Assembly: GCA_950295325.1 (NCBI GenBank)
Contig: OX485804.1
Location: forward strand, 15,810,001 to 15,874,000
Reading direction: 5' to 3'
Length of the DNA stretch: 64,000 bases
DNA from: Polytrichum commune
Lineage: Eukaryota; Streptophyta; Polytrichopsida; Polytrichales; Polytrichaceae
In this document: one piece after another, positions 50,284 to 61,176 of the stretch
How the letters are laid out: the number at the start of each line of letters is the position of its first letter
How positions within the stretch are numbered: position 1 is the first letter of the stretch
Notes under the pieces: generated by a model
Database searches by the model: none
Seen by the model: only the letters and a program-made list of their open reading frames with translations
Told to the model about the DNA's origin: nothing
Translations under genes and position numbers: made by a program

Positions 50284-53200
50284 AGGTGGAGCTTGAGCCT
50301 TGTGTTATCTTAAACTATATTATCATTCTTGGCACTTGGACGGATGTGCGAGGTAATTGACAGCATATTATGTCCTGGGGCATATGATGCAACAGGCAGG
50401 GCTACTGAATCAGTGTAACAAGGAATACGGCTGGTGTGCCTGCCATGAGCCCTATACCTAAAGTGAAATCTGAACTGTGGGCAAAAGTCGAAGGCAGTGC
50501 TCTCTCATCTCTTTGATGACTATTGTACCTATGTATTACATGATGACAGCACCTGCTGGTACTCAAGGGCTCCAGAAGATACCTGGCCAGGGTTGGTACT
50601 CTTTGTGTCCTTGGGCACTTGCTTCAGCAAAGGATGCTGCTAAGAGGGGTAAAACCTGTCAGAGGCGAATTTTCAAGATGTCGAGGGTTTGGAGAGCTGA
50701 ATGTCGAAGCAGCATAGTTTTAGTTGAGGCTGGCATTCATGCATCTGCCAAGTCACAGCTGGGAGAAGGTTGTCACGGCATTCTGGAAGTGTTTGGCTTT
50801 TTCAAATTACCTTGCAATATCTTACTGTTGTGCAACTGAATGGAGCAGTAGGCTTAATTTGGGGAATGTATTATACAAATAGTATCTGTCGACACCTATT
50901 AGGACTGGACACAGGATGTTTGATCACTCATCAGAAGTGGTGAAGATGATCATGATGGAAAGCATGATGCTGGGAGGTCTACTACTAGGATTATCTGCAG
51001 ACAGCAAACGAGAGAATCACTTCCAACAGAGAGCATACAGTAAATGTTCTTCAAAGACTTGGTAAAGGAAGACCATACATGCACTAAAGGTTAGAATGCT
51101 GTGTGTGCACTGCCTCAGGCACCTCATACACCAGGGAAGTGAGAGTTGTAGGGCCTTGGAGATCTAACTGTCTGGTGCAATATTTCAGAGTGTAATATTG
51201 GTTGGATCACCATATTTTGTGGAAGCATCCGCATTTGACCCAATTTATCAGACGCTACAAATAGCTGACATTTCATCCACCTCGCCTTCTTAAGCATGCT
51301 TGAGGGCCCATTTGTCTCAAGCGCTTCCATACATTCTTTGATCCTATATAGTCGAGAAGCTGCTCTTGTTTGAGTATCTTATGTCAACCATAAGTCCCAA
51401 CAGGAAGGATGGTGAGGGTTTATTCAAATTTTGTCACTTTCTGTGAAGCTGAATCTTTTCATCTAGTCAAAAGTGTGTCAATATATCTTCTATTTAATAT
51501 ATCTTTTAACTAGGAGTACTTCTTTTGAGGTGAAGCTTTTTTGTTGCAAGTGTCCCGAGTCGTGTCTTGGCTTAAGGATGGATTACCTTAATTATCTTGT
51601 CAACAAAGGCATTAGTCATGAAACAGGTGCGTTCATCTGGTTTGCCCTTACAGTTTCACCGTCTGTGTCAAAGGACTGTCAGTATCTCTGGTGCTGTGGA
51701 AGTCTGGCATTCACGATTAAAATTTGTAGTACCTGTTGCTTTTAAACGTGCAAACTGCAGCTGGCAGACTCATCTGTGGCAATGGCCCGTAACATGAGAT
51801 AAATGGGACGAATGTCACTTTTCTTGGAATTTGGACCTTTGGAACATCTTTGTAGTGATCCATTTCTTGAAAGTCACGGTTATTGTTGGCAACCTCAGTG
51901 GATTCGCAAATTTGGACTCTTCCTTGGGAACTCAAATGCAGAACAGCTGATGTTTGAGTATACAAAGGTAAGCCTCTAATTCCCTCATTCTCAATTTACC
52001 TGCTTTTAGCATTTTGTAATTTCCTATCCTATGACATTGTTTAACATTCTTCATCCACATGCCATGTCATAATCCAAAACCTGGACAAACCCTATGAGCT
52101 CATAGCGGCATAACTTCAACCCTGCTGTACCTCCATTGACAACACTGCTACAATGTTCCTGTGCAGGCCTCATCACCAATGTTAGGAATTTTGTGAAAAG
52201 GTGAAAAGGTGGGAGGCTTGGGCACTGAATGGTTGACATGACTGTAGCTACTTCCAACAATGAGCATGTTGAAGTGGTCGAATTAAAATACTGCGAATCC
52301 TGCACAGGATCAAGAACAGTAGAATTGTCCAGGATATATACATAGTCATGTCTCTGACTACACATGTCAAGCATGTATGAAATCAGGAGGGTTGAGTACT
52401 TTCATCATCCATGACGTCACTGACATTTTGTAAAAGCGGCTGCTTAGCTGCTTAGTGTCTTGTGGGGACTATTACCGATCTCCCTTAGCCAATGGCAGCC
52501 ACAGATTCAAAGTTGGAAGGGATTTCATTCATTGAAGAGGAAACTCGCTGATCCACCTGGGTTTAAAGGTATGTGGGTCTTGTGTGTGTTCCTACTTCTC
52601 TTTTTCTTTTTGATTGGAGGCCTGTATTTGAGTGGTATATAGTATTGCAAGGCTTGTAGTCAAGAATGGACACCAAAAAGACACATGTTACATTAAATTG
52701 GATTATGTGCTCAAAATGTAGACACCATTCTAAGTTCAATAACTAACACAATTGGTAGGGCTAATGTGTTCAATTGGAGAAAAAAGGAAAATCTTATGTT
52801 TGGACTCTTCTGAGTTTTAGATCTCAACATTTGATTCTAAAACATGACATGACAATCCTTGTGATTCGACAATTCCCAATATGTTCCACGTGCCAAAACT
52901 GTATGTGAAGCTTGAATTGCCCACAATAGGGTCACGTTCCTTAAATTCACTACATTGTTGAGGAGAAGCAAGACAATTGTACAGGAAGTTCTCAGAACGG
53001 ATTGCACACATGCTATCTGTTGATCCTACAATTACACCAGCCATCCTGGAGAAGGCAATGTTGCACAAATTCTAATCTTATCTTAAGTTTGTTTGTATTG
53101 CTGCTTACTGGGTTGCATCCTCTCCTTCCACTTCATTTGATCACAAAATGCATAGTAATCCAGTCATGGAATGTGACTTGTGACTTTAAGGATCCTTTTC

Positions 53201-54034
53201 ATCGTACCATATAATGATGTTTTGTGGTCTTATTTGGCTCCGTAAACTTGCTTCAGGTTCACATATGTTCACATTGCTTGAAGGGTGTTTAGATGAGTGG
53301 CTATGGGTTAACTTGTAGACCGACTATGTGTTACCCTAACTTTCCCACTTTGCAATTTGTAGCAATTTCCAGATTCATGAATTTTTTGTGTGCATCCTAA
53401 TTAGAATTTTGTTTCTTTTCACAAGAACACTAATTCCCCGCTATTACTCTTACATAAATGCACGCTCTCTTATTTTATCACTTATAGATGCCTCAACTTT
53501 ATAGGTGGAAAAGTGACCACATTAGGCCCACATGGATTCCACCCAAAAACAGTGTGTCCTTGAAAGCAAGGAAGATGTTCTTGAAGGTGCTTCACAAACC
53601 TTGCACGTGTTTGCCTGCGGTGACATGCGACCCAACTGTTTTGATTTTTCAAGGCTCTTGGCAATTAGCTGGGGCCACTGAGGTGAAAGTGGGCCATAAT
53701 AATATACTAGGAACCCACACTAATTATGTTGAAAATTAATGCAGACCACTTTTGGTTTCCCAGGGGTCTTTTCCGTACTCATCATGCATAATATGCTCCC
53801 TTACAAAGTGTATGTTGCATTGATGTTTGGGAAGGTGTTGGGAAGTCTCCAAATATTTGATGCATGCAAAACAAGGAACAGGGAGAACTGACCGTTAGTT
53901 ACAGATGCACTGGTTTGAGTTTGAGAAATTACCGATTGTAAGTTCAAGACTTCAGAAAAAAAAAACTACCAATCGTTTCAGAGGAATCTATGGAATATAC
54001 ATCAAATTAATGAAGAAACACTGCAACATGTAAC
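50284..54034. other. Unresolved 3.7 kb with coding-like scraps on both strands
   Basis: Several open stretches (minus 51124-51330, 51717-51965, 52051-52374 and 52817-53068; plus 50477-50839 and 53488-53739) have fairly natural composition but no recognised domain and no consistent splicing. This could be introns and late exons of the 49199 gene, or an old pseudogene. A minus-strand partial copy of repeat family A lies at about 52655-52760. Confidence 0.3.
52655..52760 (-). repeat. Dispersed repeat family A, fragment
   Basis: The copy contains 'gaatggacaccaaaaagacaca' and 'ggattatgtgctcaaaatg', the reverse complement of the 'gtctttttggtgtccgttc' and 'gagcacataatcc' segments of the other copies. 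Confidence 0.5.
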
Positions 54035-54042
54035 CAGTTGGC

Positions 54043-54400
54043 AGTGTTCAAGATTGAAGTCTTCAATGCCGTTCGAATGCGATTTGGTCCTTCAAAATAT
54101 ACCTCTCACAAAACAACCCTTCAAAACACGACCCCAAATCGAAAACGAAGACGTCGCTCAAAGTCCTCAATGTAATCTGCTCGTCACAAGAACCAACAAG
54201 CATTGTCACTACAAGAAGTAGAGTTAGATGGTTGAATTTGAATTCTTGTGGAATTGTATTGGAAACATGTACCATATAATTCATGCACAAGTTTAATACG
54301 AGTTTTGTATTTTTCATTTCTATATTCTTGGATTGACGTCTTGGATTCGAGTAAGCCCTTCAAAATGAAACTCATATGAGGGCTTCAATTTCAAACACTG
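54043..54400. mobile_element. Internally deleted hAT element, 358 bp
   Basis: The ends CAGTGTTCAAGATTGAAG and CTTCAATTTCAAACACTG are diverged versions of the 18-bp ends of the hAT element at 60075. About 90 bp inside the left end ('acaacccttcaaaaca') and about 150 bp inside the right end ('agagttagatggttga', 'catgtaccat') also match that element, while the transposase part is missing. The flanks CCAGTTGG (54035-54042) and CTGGTTGG (54401-54408) agree at 6 of 8, so the insertion is old. Confidence 0.85.
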
Positions 54401-54408
54401 CTGGTTGG

Positions 54409-56162
54409 CCTTGGAAACACTGGGATCTCGATTCTTGAGCGATTCTCATGCCCAGAAATCTCCCTGCACACAGATGTGAGATTCTTGAACCTGTGACTTT
54501 GCTCAAGTTTATAAGATTTGTTGTGTTCCTTGCAAAGCTTTATGTCTGTGGTGTTGATGTTGGGAAGGTGTTGTTGGGAAGCGTCTGGAATTTGAAGTGT
54601 GTTTAGTTACGACTTGAAGATGTTTTAGGAGTCGCTCCGAAGTTCATCGTGCGCTCGATCTTTTTACCTTCAACGTGTTTGTGGCAGCGATGTTGGAACA
54701 TCAATCATCTCCACGCCAATTTTCCACCCACACTAATTTAGTGTACTTTTGGAGTTGGACCTACTGAACAAAATAGTTGACTTTGTTTCCTCTGTTTAGA
54801 ATGGTGGGGACCCAACTCAAAGAGCAAGATGTCTAACGTAGACGCGTCTTGTTCAAACAACAACCTTGTTGAAAAATCTGGAGTGTAAATTGGTTTCATG
54901 TTTTCATGAAAACAAAGATTTTTACTCTTAGTCTTAGGGTCAATACTAAACAAACCGCTCAACAACTACCCATGTTGGGCACACATGTATAACAACTTAA
55001 GAAGATCGCATATCTACTCTTTGGAAATTCATCAAAATTTGACATTTTGTCACCTTGATCTCATCCTCAAGTCGCTAGGTTCGTACAAGAATTTTCTATG
55101 TATACCGTTCTTTTTTTCTTTTTCTTTTTCCCTCCCAGGATTTTATTGCACATCAGAAGAGGGCAAACCTCTTGGAAGCAACTGTAGTAAACTTGGTCTA
55201 CCGTGAGGTCTATGGACCTCATGTGGTCACTCTTCTCCATTGCATGCCTATATTGGGTGGCAAGACTTGTAGTTAAGAACAAGTACACTATAAAGGAATT
55301 TGCTACGATGAGAGTGAATTATGTGATCAGAACCTTAAACGGTATATACCATGTTTAATTTCAATAGTTACATAATTTGGGAGGGTGAATATGATGTGGT
55401 GTAAAGAAAGAAAATCTTCACTTTGACCTTGTATACCTTCATAATTTAGATAATTAGAGATGATTGTCTTTGTGATTTGCAGTTGCTAGCCGGATGAAGA
55501 GGCCAACTTGGATCTAGTCTAACCACCAAATTTGTATGTGAAGTTGGAACTACCACGAAAAGACTACATACCTTCATGTAGACATGTCTTATTTAACCAT
55601 CGACCTTATTGAACCAACTATTTTCAAACATATTTTGGGTCAAGTTAATACAATATTATTCTCGTGACCCCTAAATGCCAAAGAAGCTAATTAATATTGA
55701 CCACAAATTTGGACTTTGGACATTGCAAGGGTACGTTCCCGGAATCCAAAGCTTTACTTTATCTATTTTATTTACTTTTTAACAAAGGACGGGCCAACAT
55801 TCAAGGGTAAGAACAAGAAAATGGTAGAACCGTGAGGCTCTGTCCTACATTATGAAAGACTACAATTGTAGTTGTCCACTTTGCTCATGCCAATTCATGG
55901 CTATTCACTATACCAAACCTTTCTTGGATTTTGTGCACCTTCTTCTCAAATAACGTCCAAGTGTGAACACAAAGTGGTTAGAAAATTTGCTCTTGAAACG
56001 AAGAAGTTGATGCATAGTCTCTGTCCTATAGACAGAGCCAACAAACACTTCTAATAATTTTATGAGAATTATTACAATGACACGTTTGGTTGAGATAACC
56101 CGAAAGTGAATGCTCAGTGGCCACTCAACGCTCACCAATTGAGGCACACTTATACAATCATC
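54409..56162. other. No recognisable gene
   Basis: This is AT-rich sequence with only short frames. A stretch near 55200-55390 resembles a minus-strand remnant of repeat family A. A polypyrimidine run lies at about 55108-55135. Confidence 0.45.
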
Positions 56163-56165
56163 TAA
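56163..56165 (+). repeat. TAA target duplication, left
   Basis: TAA abuts the inverted repeat and recurs at 56662-56664. Confidence 0.8.
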
Positions 56166-56661
56166 GGGCCACTTCACACACAAGACTGAGAGCCCGTGAC
56201 CATTACACTTCAAGCACTCTCATTGGTGGAAAAGGCGGAGCCCGTCCAAGTTCGCTTCACACTATGCTTGAGGGACCAACGGAGTACGTGAATGCAAGAT
56301 GGATGCAAAGTCTACATGGATTCGTACATGGCATCGAATAGATCATGTTTCATGGTCACTTGGATTATTTTCAAAATCCACCTCTTGGAGGTAGGCCTAA
56401 CACAAACCCAGGAGACCATGGCACTCCGAGCACTCACAACCATTAGATTATTCTATTTTCTATCGTGCCTGAGGACCCACATGAATAGAAACTCCTTGAA
56501 ATAGCATTTGGTTGAGGGTCCAATCACATATGACTTCACACTACACTTGAGGGTCCATGACCACACTACATGCTTTTGGAGGTGTCTTGGGACAACCTTT
56601 GGACACTTTGGGCTAACACAATTCCATGGTCACAGCTCTTGGCTCGTGTGTGAAGTGGCCC
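56166..56661. mobile_element. PIF/Harbinger-type MITE, copy 2
   Basis: This 496-bp element is closely similar to 41117-41615 in the same orientation along the window. Its ends are GGGCCACTTCACACACAAG and, inverted, CTCGTGTGTGAAGTGGCCC, with a TAA duplication on each side (56163-56165 and 56662-56664). The interior includes 'catggcactccgagc' and 'tagaaactccttgaaatagc', corresponding to copy 1 with scattered substitutions. It is non-coding. Confidence 0.85.
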
Positions 56662-57109
56662 TAAGAAGTTGCAGACGTGGTCTTTGTGAATTTGTCATAA
56701 TTTAAGGTTTAGTCACCACAATCCCATCCTTATGACATGGGATTCATACAAGATTGGTTGTATGATTGGGTAGTTTTTTTATTGGGTTTATTACACAATA
56801 GAAGGGAGTGAGATTTATCACATATGTGCGTACCTCTCGTTCATCCAACATAAAAACCATGAAATAGTACACAACCCACAAACTTTTTATTTATTTTTAG
56901 TTGATTGGCAAGCACTGGAATTAGCTTCAAAATCCCCATATTAGTCTAGTCCAAGTCATTTGAGATGAATTGTCCACAAACTTATAGGGTATCATGATTT
57001 TTAAGTTGGATGAATGATAGATACTCTCGTATGCAGTAATTCCCCTTCTCCCATCAAAAGTAGCCAAATCTCTTTGGATGTGACTGTAATAGGCTTGCCT
57101 ATGTTAAAG

Positions 57110-57370
57110 GGTGAACGTGTCTAAGTCCAACATAGCAGTAACTTGGACATGTATATTTGAGTGGAATGTGGCTAGGTGTGGATCTAAGAACAAACACCAA
57201 AAAGACATTCAAAATAGATTGGACTACATGCTCAAAATATGATGATTAATGGGCACAAGGGTGTGCACTTTGATATTGAAAGAGATATTCATATGGGCTC
57301 TACAAATCGTGAAGCAAATGGCTACAAGCCCATGATTTGGATTTGCTAATCGTCTTGCATTAATTACATA
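57110..57370 (-). repeat. Dispersed repeat family A, minus-strand copy
   Basis: Reverse-complement landmarks in order are 'aacaccaaaaagaca', 'ggactacatgctcaaaat', 'gagatattcatatgggctct' and 'gatttggatttgctaat'. The poly-C spot is reduced to 'gggcacaagggtg'. Confidence 0.55.
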
Positions 57371-57879
57371 TTTCATGATCTACGAGAAGTGGGTGCAGTG
57401 AGGAAATTGTCCTCTAAGGCACACATCCCCCTATCTCCCATCAAATAGGCCAAACCTCTTGGTACACTAAATTGTCCTATTAGTGTGGGTGGAAATTGAG
57501 CATGGGAATAATAAATGTGGGCCACACTAAATTTCTGGTCAAGGTGGAATTGAAGTGGGTCCAAGACCCCCGGACTCTTCCCTTAAGTATTCACAAAGAC
57601 TTCCAACCAACACATAGAATTGTAGTTCAAGAACAAAAGCAGTCAAATAATCGCCCACATTGATTGTCTTTTTATAAAAAAAGAGAAATTCAACGTGACC
57701 CACACAAATTTTCTACTAGAAATTTAGCATGAGCTAAAAAATATTATGGCCCATAGTCATTCTCATTATGAGAGTTAGCGTGGGCTTCTTGAAAATTAGC
57801 GTGGACTTCAAAAATTTATTGTGGCCCACATTATTAAGACTATGTAATGCCTTGACCGTAATATTGTGTATAAAACATA

Positions 57880-58235
57880 TAGGCTCGTCTACCTTACCAT
57901 ACAAAATATTGTATTTAATATCACATGGTATTTTATGCCACTATGGTAACCATTCTAACGACACTTCTTTTGAATGGGTTTACGAGTACCATCACAGATG
58001 ATCGAAACCTGAACGAAGTCCATGCCAACCTAACATTACATTGGTAATTTTCTTTTGTGCATCCTAAAAAAAATTTTGATGAAAATTGTCATGGACGATT
58101 AAAAAGTTGGATGAGAAACCGCTCACCAAGTGACACTACTCCCAACCTCATAAACTTGTGATGCCCTCAACGTTCCCAAGTAATATTGAGAACGACCACG
58201 TAGGCTCGATGACACTAGATACAACTAGTTAGCGT
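57880..58235 (+). repeat. Fold-back (MITE-like) repeat, related to 22090-22475
   Basis: The copy shares 'aatatcacatggtattttatg', 'aattgtcatggacgatt' and 'gatgacactagatac' with the 22.1-kb copy, in the same order. The ends are diverged inverted repeats and the copy is old. Confidence 0.4.
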
Positions 58236-58293
58236 AGCGGCCTTGTTGGTCCTCTTGTTTGGAACAAAAACACTTGAAAAGTGGTCGAGGGAA

Positions 58294-58303
58294 GGGGGGG
58301 GGG
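58294..58303 (+). repeat. Poly-G tract
   Basis: This is a run of 10 G inside 'gaagg..ggtgggg'. Confidence 0.9.
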
Positions 58304-58309
58304 TGGGGA

Positions 58310-60066
58310 TATTTAATGCATTCTTTGCCACCACTACACCACTAGTGGTTCCGTGCCTCTCCTTTATTATTACTACTACTACTACTACTACTCGGGTGAC
58401 GACTTTGCGGGAGAGAGGAGGGGGGTCGGGTCAATGAGGTAAGGCCTCCCCGCATTACACCTTCCACCATAACCCACCTACAAGTGTATTTGTGCACCCA
58501 CCATTCCTTCCCCATCCACCACCTCTTCTCCTTCTCCTCCTCCTTCACCGCGAGATGCACCTCGCTAGCTCCCGGCTTCCCGCCCCCACTTACTACTAAG
58601 TACTTAAGTCGGCTCGGGAGGCGCTTGCTTTGGGAGGCGTTTCGGGAGGCGCTTCCCGGGAGGGCTCATGACACCATCGATTTGGTGACAAAACCCCACA
58701 CCAATGTCAAGCGAGTGGGCATGCATCAAGTCGGGAGTGGGGTTAGGTTAGGACCTCGGAGTCCCTTCCTCGCCCCCCTTTTTCCCGGGCTCTTTGGAAT
58801 TGGAAATCGGCTTGTGAGAGACATGACCCCCCGGCATCATGATCATGATCATCTTCTTCTTCTTCTTCTTCTTCCTCCTCCTCGTTGGCCCTCCACCCGT
58901 ATGTTAACTTACTTAGTTAGGGTTGAGTTGCTACTTGCGAACGTGAAAGTGTAAGGACCTTGGGGATGGCCTTCTTTGGTGATGGACTTCTTTCTTTCTT
59001 TCTTTTTGTTAAATAACGAGACTTTCAAGGGTTTGAGATTGAGGTTGAGGTTTAAGGGGTCCATTGTTCGAGTACAACCTAGGCTACACATGCCACTCGT
59101 AGGAGCCCCTACCGAGTCGTGGAGATAGTATTGTCGCGTTGGGTTGTAAGCTCGAACCCTAAATTTAGGAGCACGGGGTCGTCACAAGGAGAAGGTTGAG
59201 GTCACGGGTCATACGTGATGCTGATGATCGGATCCATTTTTGTACATTAGTTTGCTCTCGGGAGCATTCGGGACGTGTGTAATTGAATCTAAATGTGTTA
59301 TAATGGTTGAGCCCGAATTTTGGAATGTATTTTTTTTATGTGTGTTAATTTCAAATTGGATCGTATTGTGGACACGACTAGTTTTTTTTTTATAAAAAAA
59401 ACTCAAAAAAAAAGAGGATGCTTGTAGCTCAAATATGTGCTCTCATGCATATCAAGGCTCAAATTGGGCCAATTAGGGTGAGTTTCCATGCAAGCCGCTT
59501 GCCCATTAGATTCTAGAGAATAGTGGGTGGGAGTCGCTCGCATGTAGTTAAACAGAAGCCGCCATCCAGCCACATTCTGACAGTCCGCTAGACTTCCATG
59601 CGCCCACAGTTGCCGAAGGATTCATACCTATTGAAGGCTCAAAGAATCAATGTTGGTTTGGAACTCCATCTTTGGTAATCGGGAAGAGGAGATTAATAAG
59701 TGAACCCATATTTGAGAAGATGGGAGTAACTAAAGTTGGCACATACGAACCCAACCCCACATGGAGACCCACTACATTTGTGCAGGTTTGTCCTTATTCA
59801 CACTAGAATATGATGGTGGGTGGACGGCCTACATGAAAACTCACCCTTAGACCCTTAGTTCCTAATTGCGTACCATGTGTTTCCACCATTCACATATTAT
59901 ACCGTATCTTAGTTTACATTTACTCAATTTTGGTAAATCTCTACGATCGGTCAATATGTATAATTTTTGTCTTGTTGGTTCGATATGTACTCCATCAAGC
60001 TAAAAATGAAGCTATGATCTTACTATTCAAGGGTCTGTGCAATTAGTGGTAGGTTAATGTGTAGTT
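58310..60066. other. GC-rich island and flanking unidentified DNA
   Basis: About 58400-58960 is much richer in G+C than its surroundings and open for 156 codons on the plus strand (58484-58954). That product has low-complexity Ser, Leu and His runs and no recognised domain. (TAC)n, (CTT)n and (TTTC)n microsatellites lie at about 58372-58392, 58855-58880 and 58990-59006. The remainder up to the hAT element shows no gene. Confidence 0.45.
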
Positions 60067-60074
60067 CCAACTAG
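60067..60074 (+). repeat. Target duplication of hAT element, left
   Basis: CCAACTAG, identical to 61169-61176. Confidence 0.95.
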
Positions 60075-61168
60075 CAGTGCTCAAAATTGAAGTCTTCAGT
60101 GCCCTTCAAATGGGTTTTGGGACTTCAAAAAATACCTCAAGGAAAACAACCCTTCAAAACATAATCCTCGTATCTAAGTGCTCCCTTCACTTGAAGTGAT
60201 GGATAAATAGTACCCTTCAAGTATTGTTCATCATCTCAAGTAGCCGTTTAACTCCGGCTGTCTAACTTTGGGCTCCAGATCTCAAATCCAGATGGGAATT
60301 GTCTGTTGATAGGTTTGGTTGTGAGAAAGTGCATACTTTGCACTATGACTCTATGCCCGGCCGGGTGTGATGTAGGCGGCTTGTTGGAGGATTGCATCAC
60401 CCTTGGTAGACTATACGTCCAAAAGGTTATTGACTCACTAAATGATCGCTTCCCCGACTTGCCCATTTTTAATGCGGCCATGCTTTTCAGCCCAAAACAC
60501 TATCCCATGGATGCATTGGATCGAGGCACTTTAACTGAGCAATGGTTGAACCGGTTGGTGACACATTTCAAGTGGAGCTCTGTTCTTGTTGATCAAGCCA
60601 ATGTGGAGTTGCTCGAATTTGTGGAGATGTTATCTTCAGCTCGTCAACACCGAAGTATGCATGAAGATTGGGTTTTTTGTGGCCGTGACCGAGAGTTTAA
60701 GATCAATTGGCCAACCCTAATGTCGCTATGGCAAGCCATACTTGTGATCCCTACTAGCACTGTTGTTTGTGAGCGTGGTTTTTCAAAGCAGAATTGGGTT
60801 AAGAGCGAAAGGAGAACATGCCTAAACTTTGACACACTTGATGCATTGATGAGGATTAGCCTAAACGGTTTGGGAGTTGAATTCATGGATTGGAATGGCA
60901 TTTTTGACACTTGGAAAACCGCTACAGTAACCAACAAGCGTAGGGCATTGTCACTTCAAGAGGTGGAGTTAGATAGTTGATTCTCCATTATTTCATTGTA
61001 CTAGAAGCATGTACCATGCAAATCATGCATAATTTTAATATAAGTTTTATATTTCTTTGAAAATTTTCCATTGACGTCCTAGATTTAGATATGCCCTTCA
61101 ATTGCAATGTTGAAATTTCAGAGCCCTTCAAAAGGAAATTCATATGAGGGCTTCAATTTTGAGCACTG
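60075..61168 (+). mobile_element. hAT transposon, 1.1 kb, partial transposase
   Basis: This is a DNA transposon with perfect 18-bp inverted ends (CAGTGCTCAAAATTGAAG and its complement) and a perfect 8-bp target duplication, CCAACTAG, on both sides. It is therefore a complete insertion and fairly young. At 1094 bp it is far shorter than an autonomous hAT element. It keeps only the 3' part of the transposase gene (60306-60980), so it would need enzyme from elsewhere. The 358-bp element at 54043 is a shorter member of the same family. Confidence 0.95.
60306..60980 (+). CDS. hAT transposase, C-terminal part
   Basis: The 224 codons lie inside the hAT element. Residues about 131-190 form the hAT C-terminal dimerisation domain: INWPTLMSLWQAILVIPTST, then VCERGFSKQNWVKSERR (154-170) and LDALMRISLNG. 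Upstream residues 45-115 look like the preceding helical part of the transposase. The BED zinc finger and the N-terminal catalytic Asp region found in full hAT transposases (600 aa or more) are absent, so this protein should not be active alone. The frame is uninterrupted, which fits recent insertion. The ATG at 60306 may not be a real start. Confidence 0.85.
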   Translation: MIGLVVRKCILCTMTLCPAGCDVGGLLEDCITLGRLYVQKVIDSLNDRFPDLPIFNAAMLFSPKHYPMDALDRGTLTEQWLNRLVTHFKWSSVLVDQANVELLEFVEMLSSARQHRSMHEDWVFCGRDREFKINWPTLMSLWQAILVIPTSTVVCERGFSKQNWVKSERRTCLNFDTLDALMRISLNGLGVEFMDWNGIFDTWKTATVTNKRRALSLQEVELDS

Positions 61169-61176
61169 CCAACTAG
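61169..61176 (+). repeat. Target duplication of hAT element, right
   Basis: CCAACTAG, identical to 60067-60074. Confidence 0.95.

Noticed and set aside
53488-53739. Candidate second exon of the 49199 membrane-protein gene
   Set aside because: One frame has a loose L-x-V-x(3)-GD-x(2)-P likeness to the C-terminus of the At5g65660 type, but it is 4 kb away, interrupted upstream and without a convincing acceptor.
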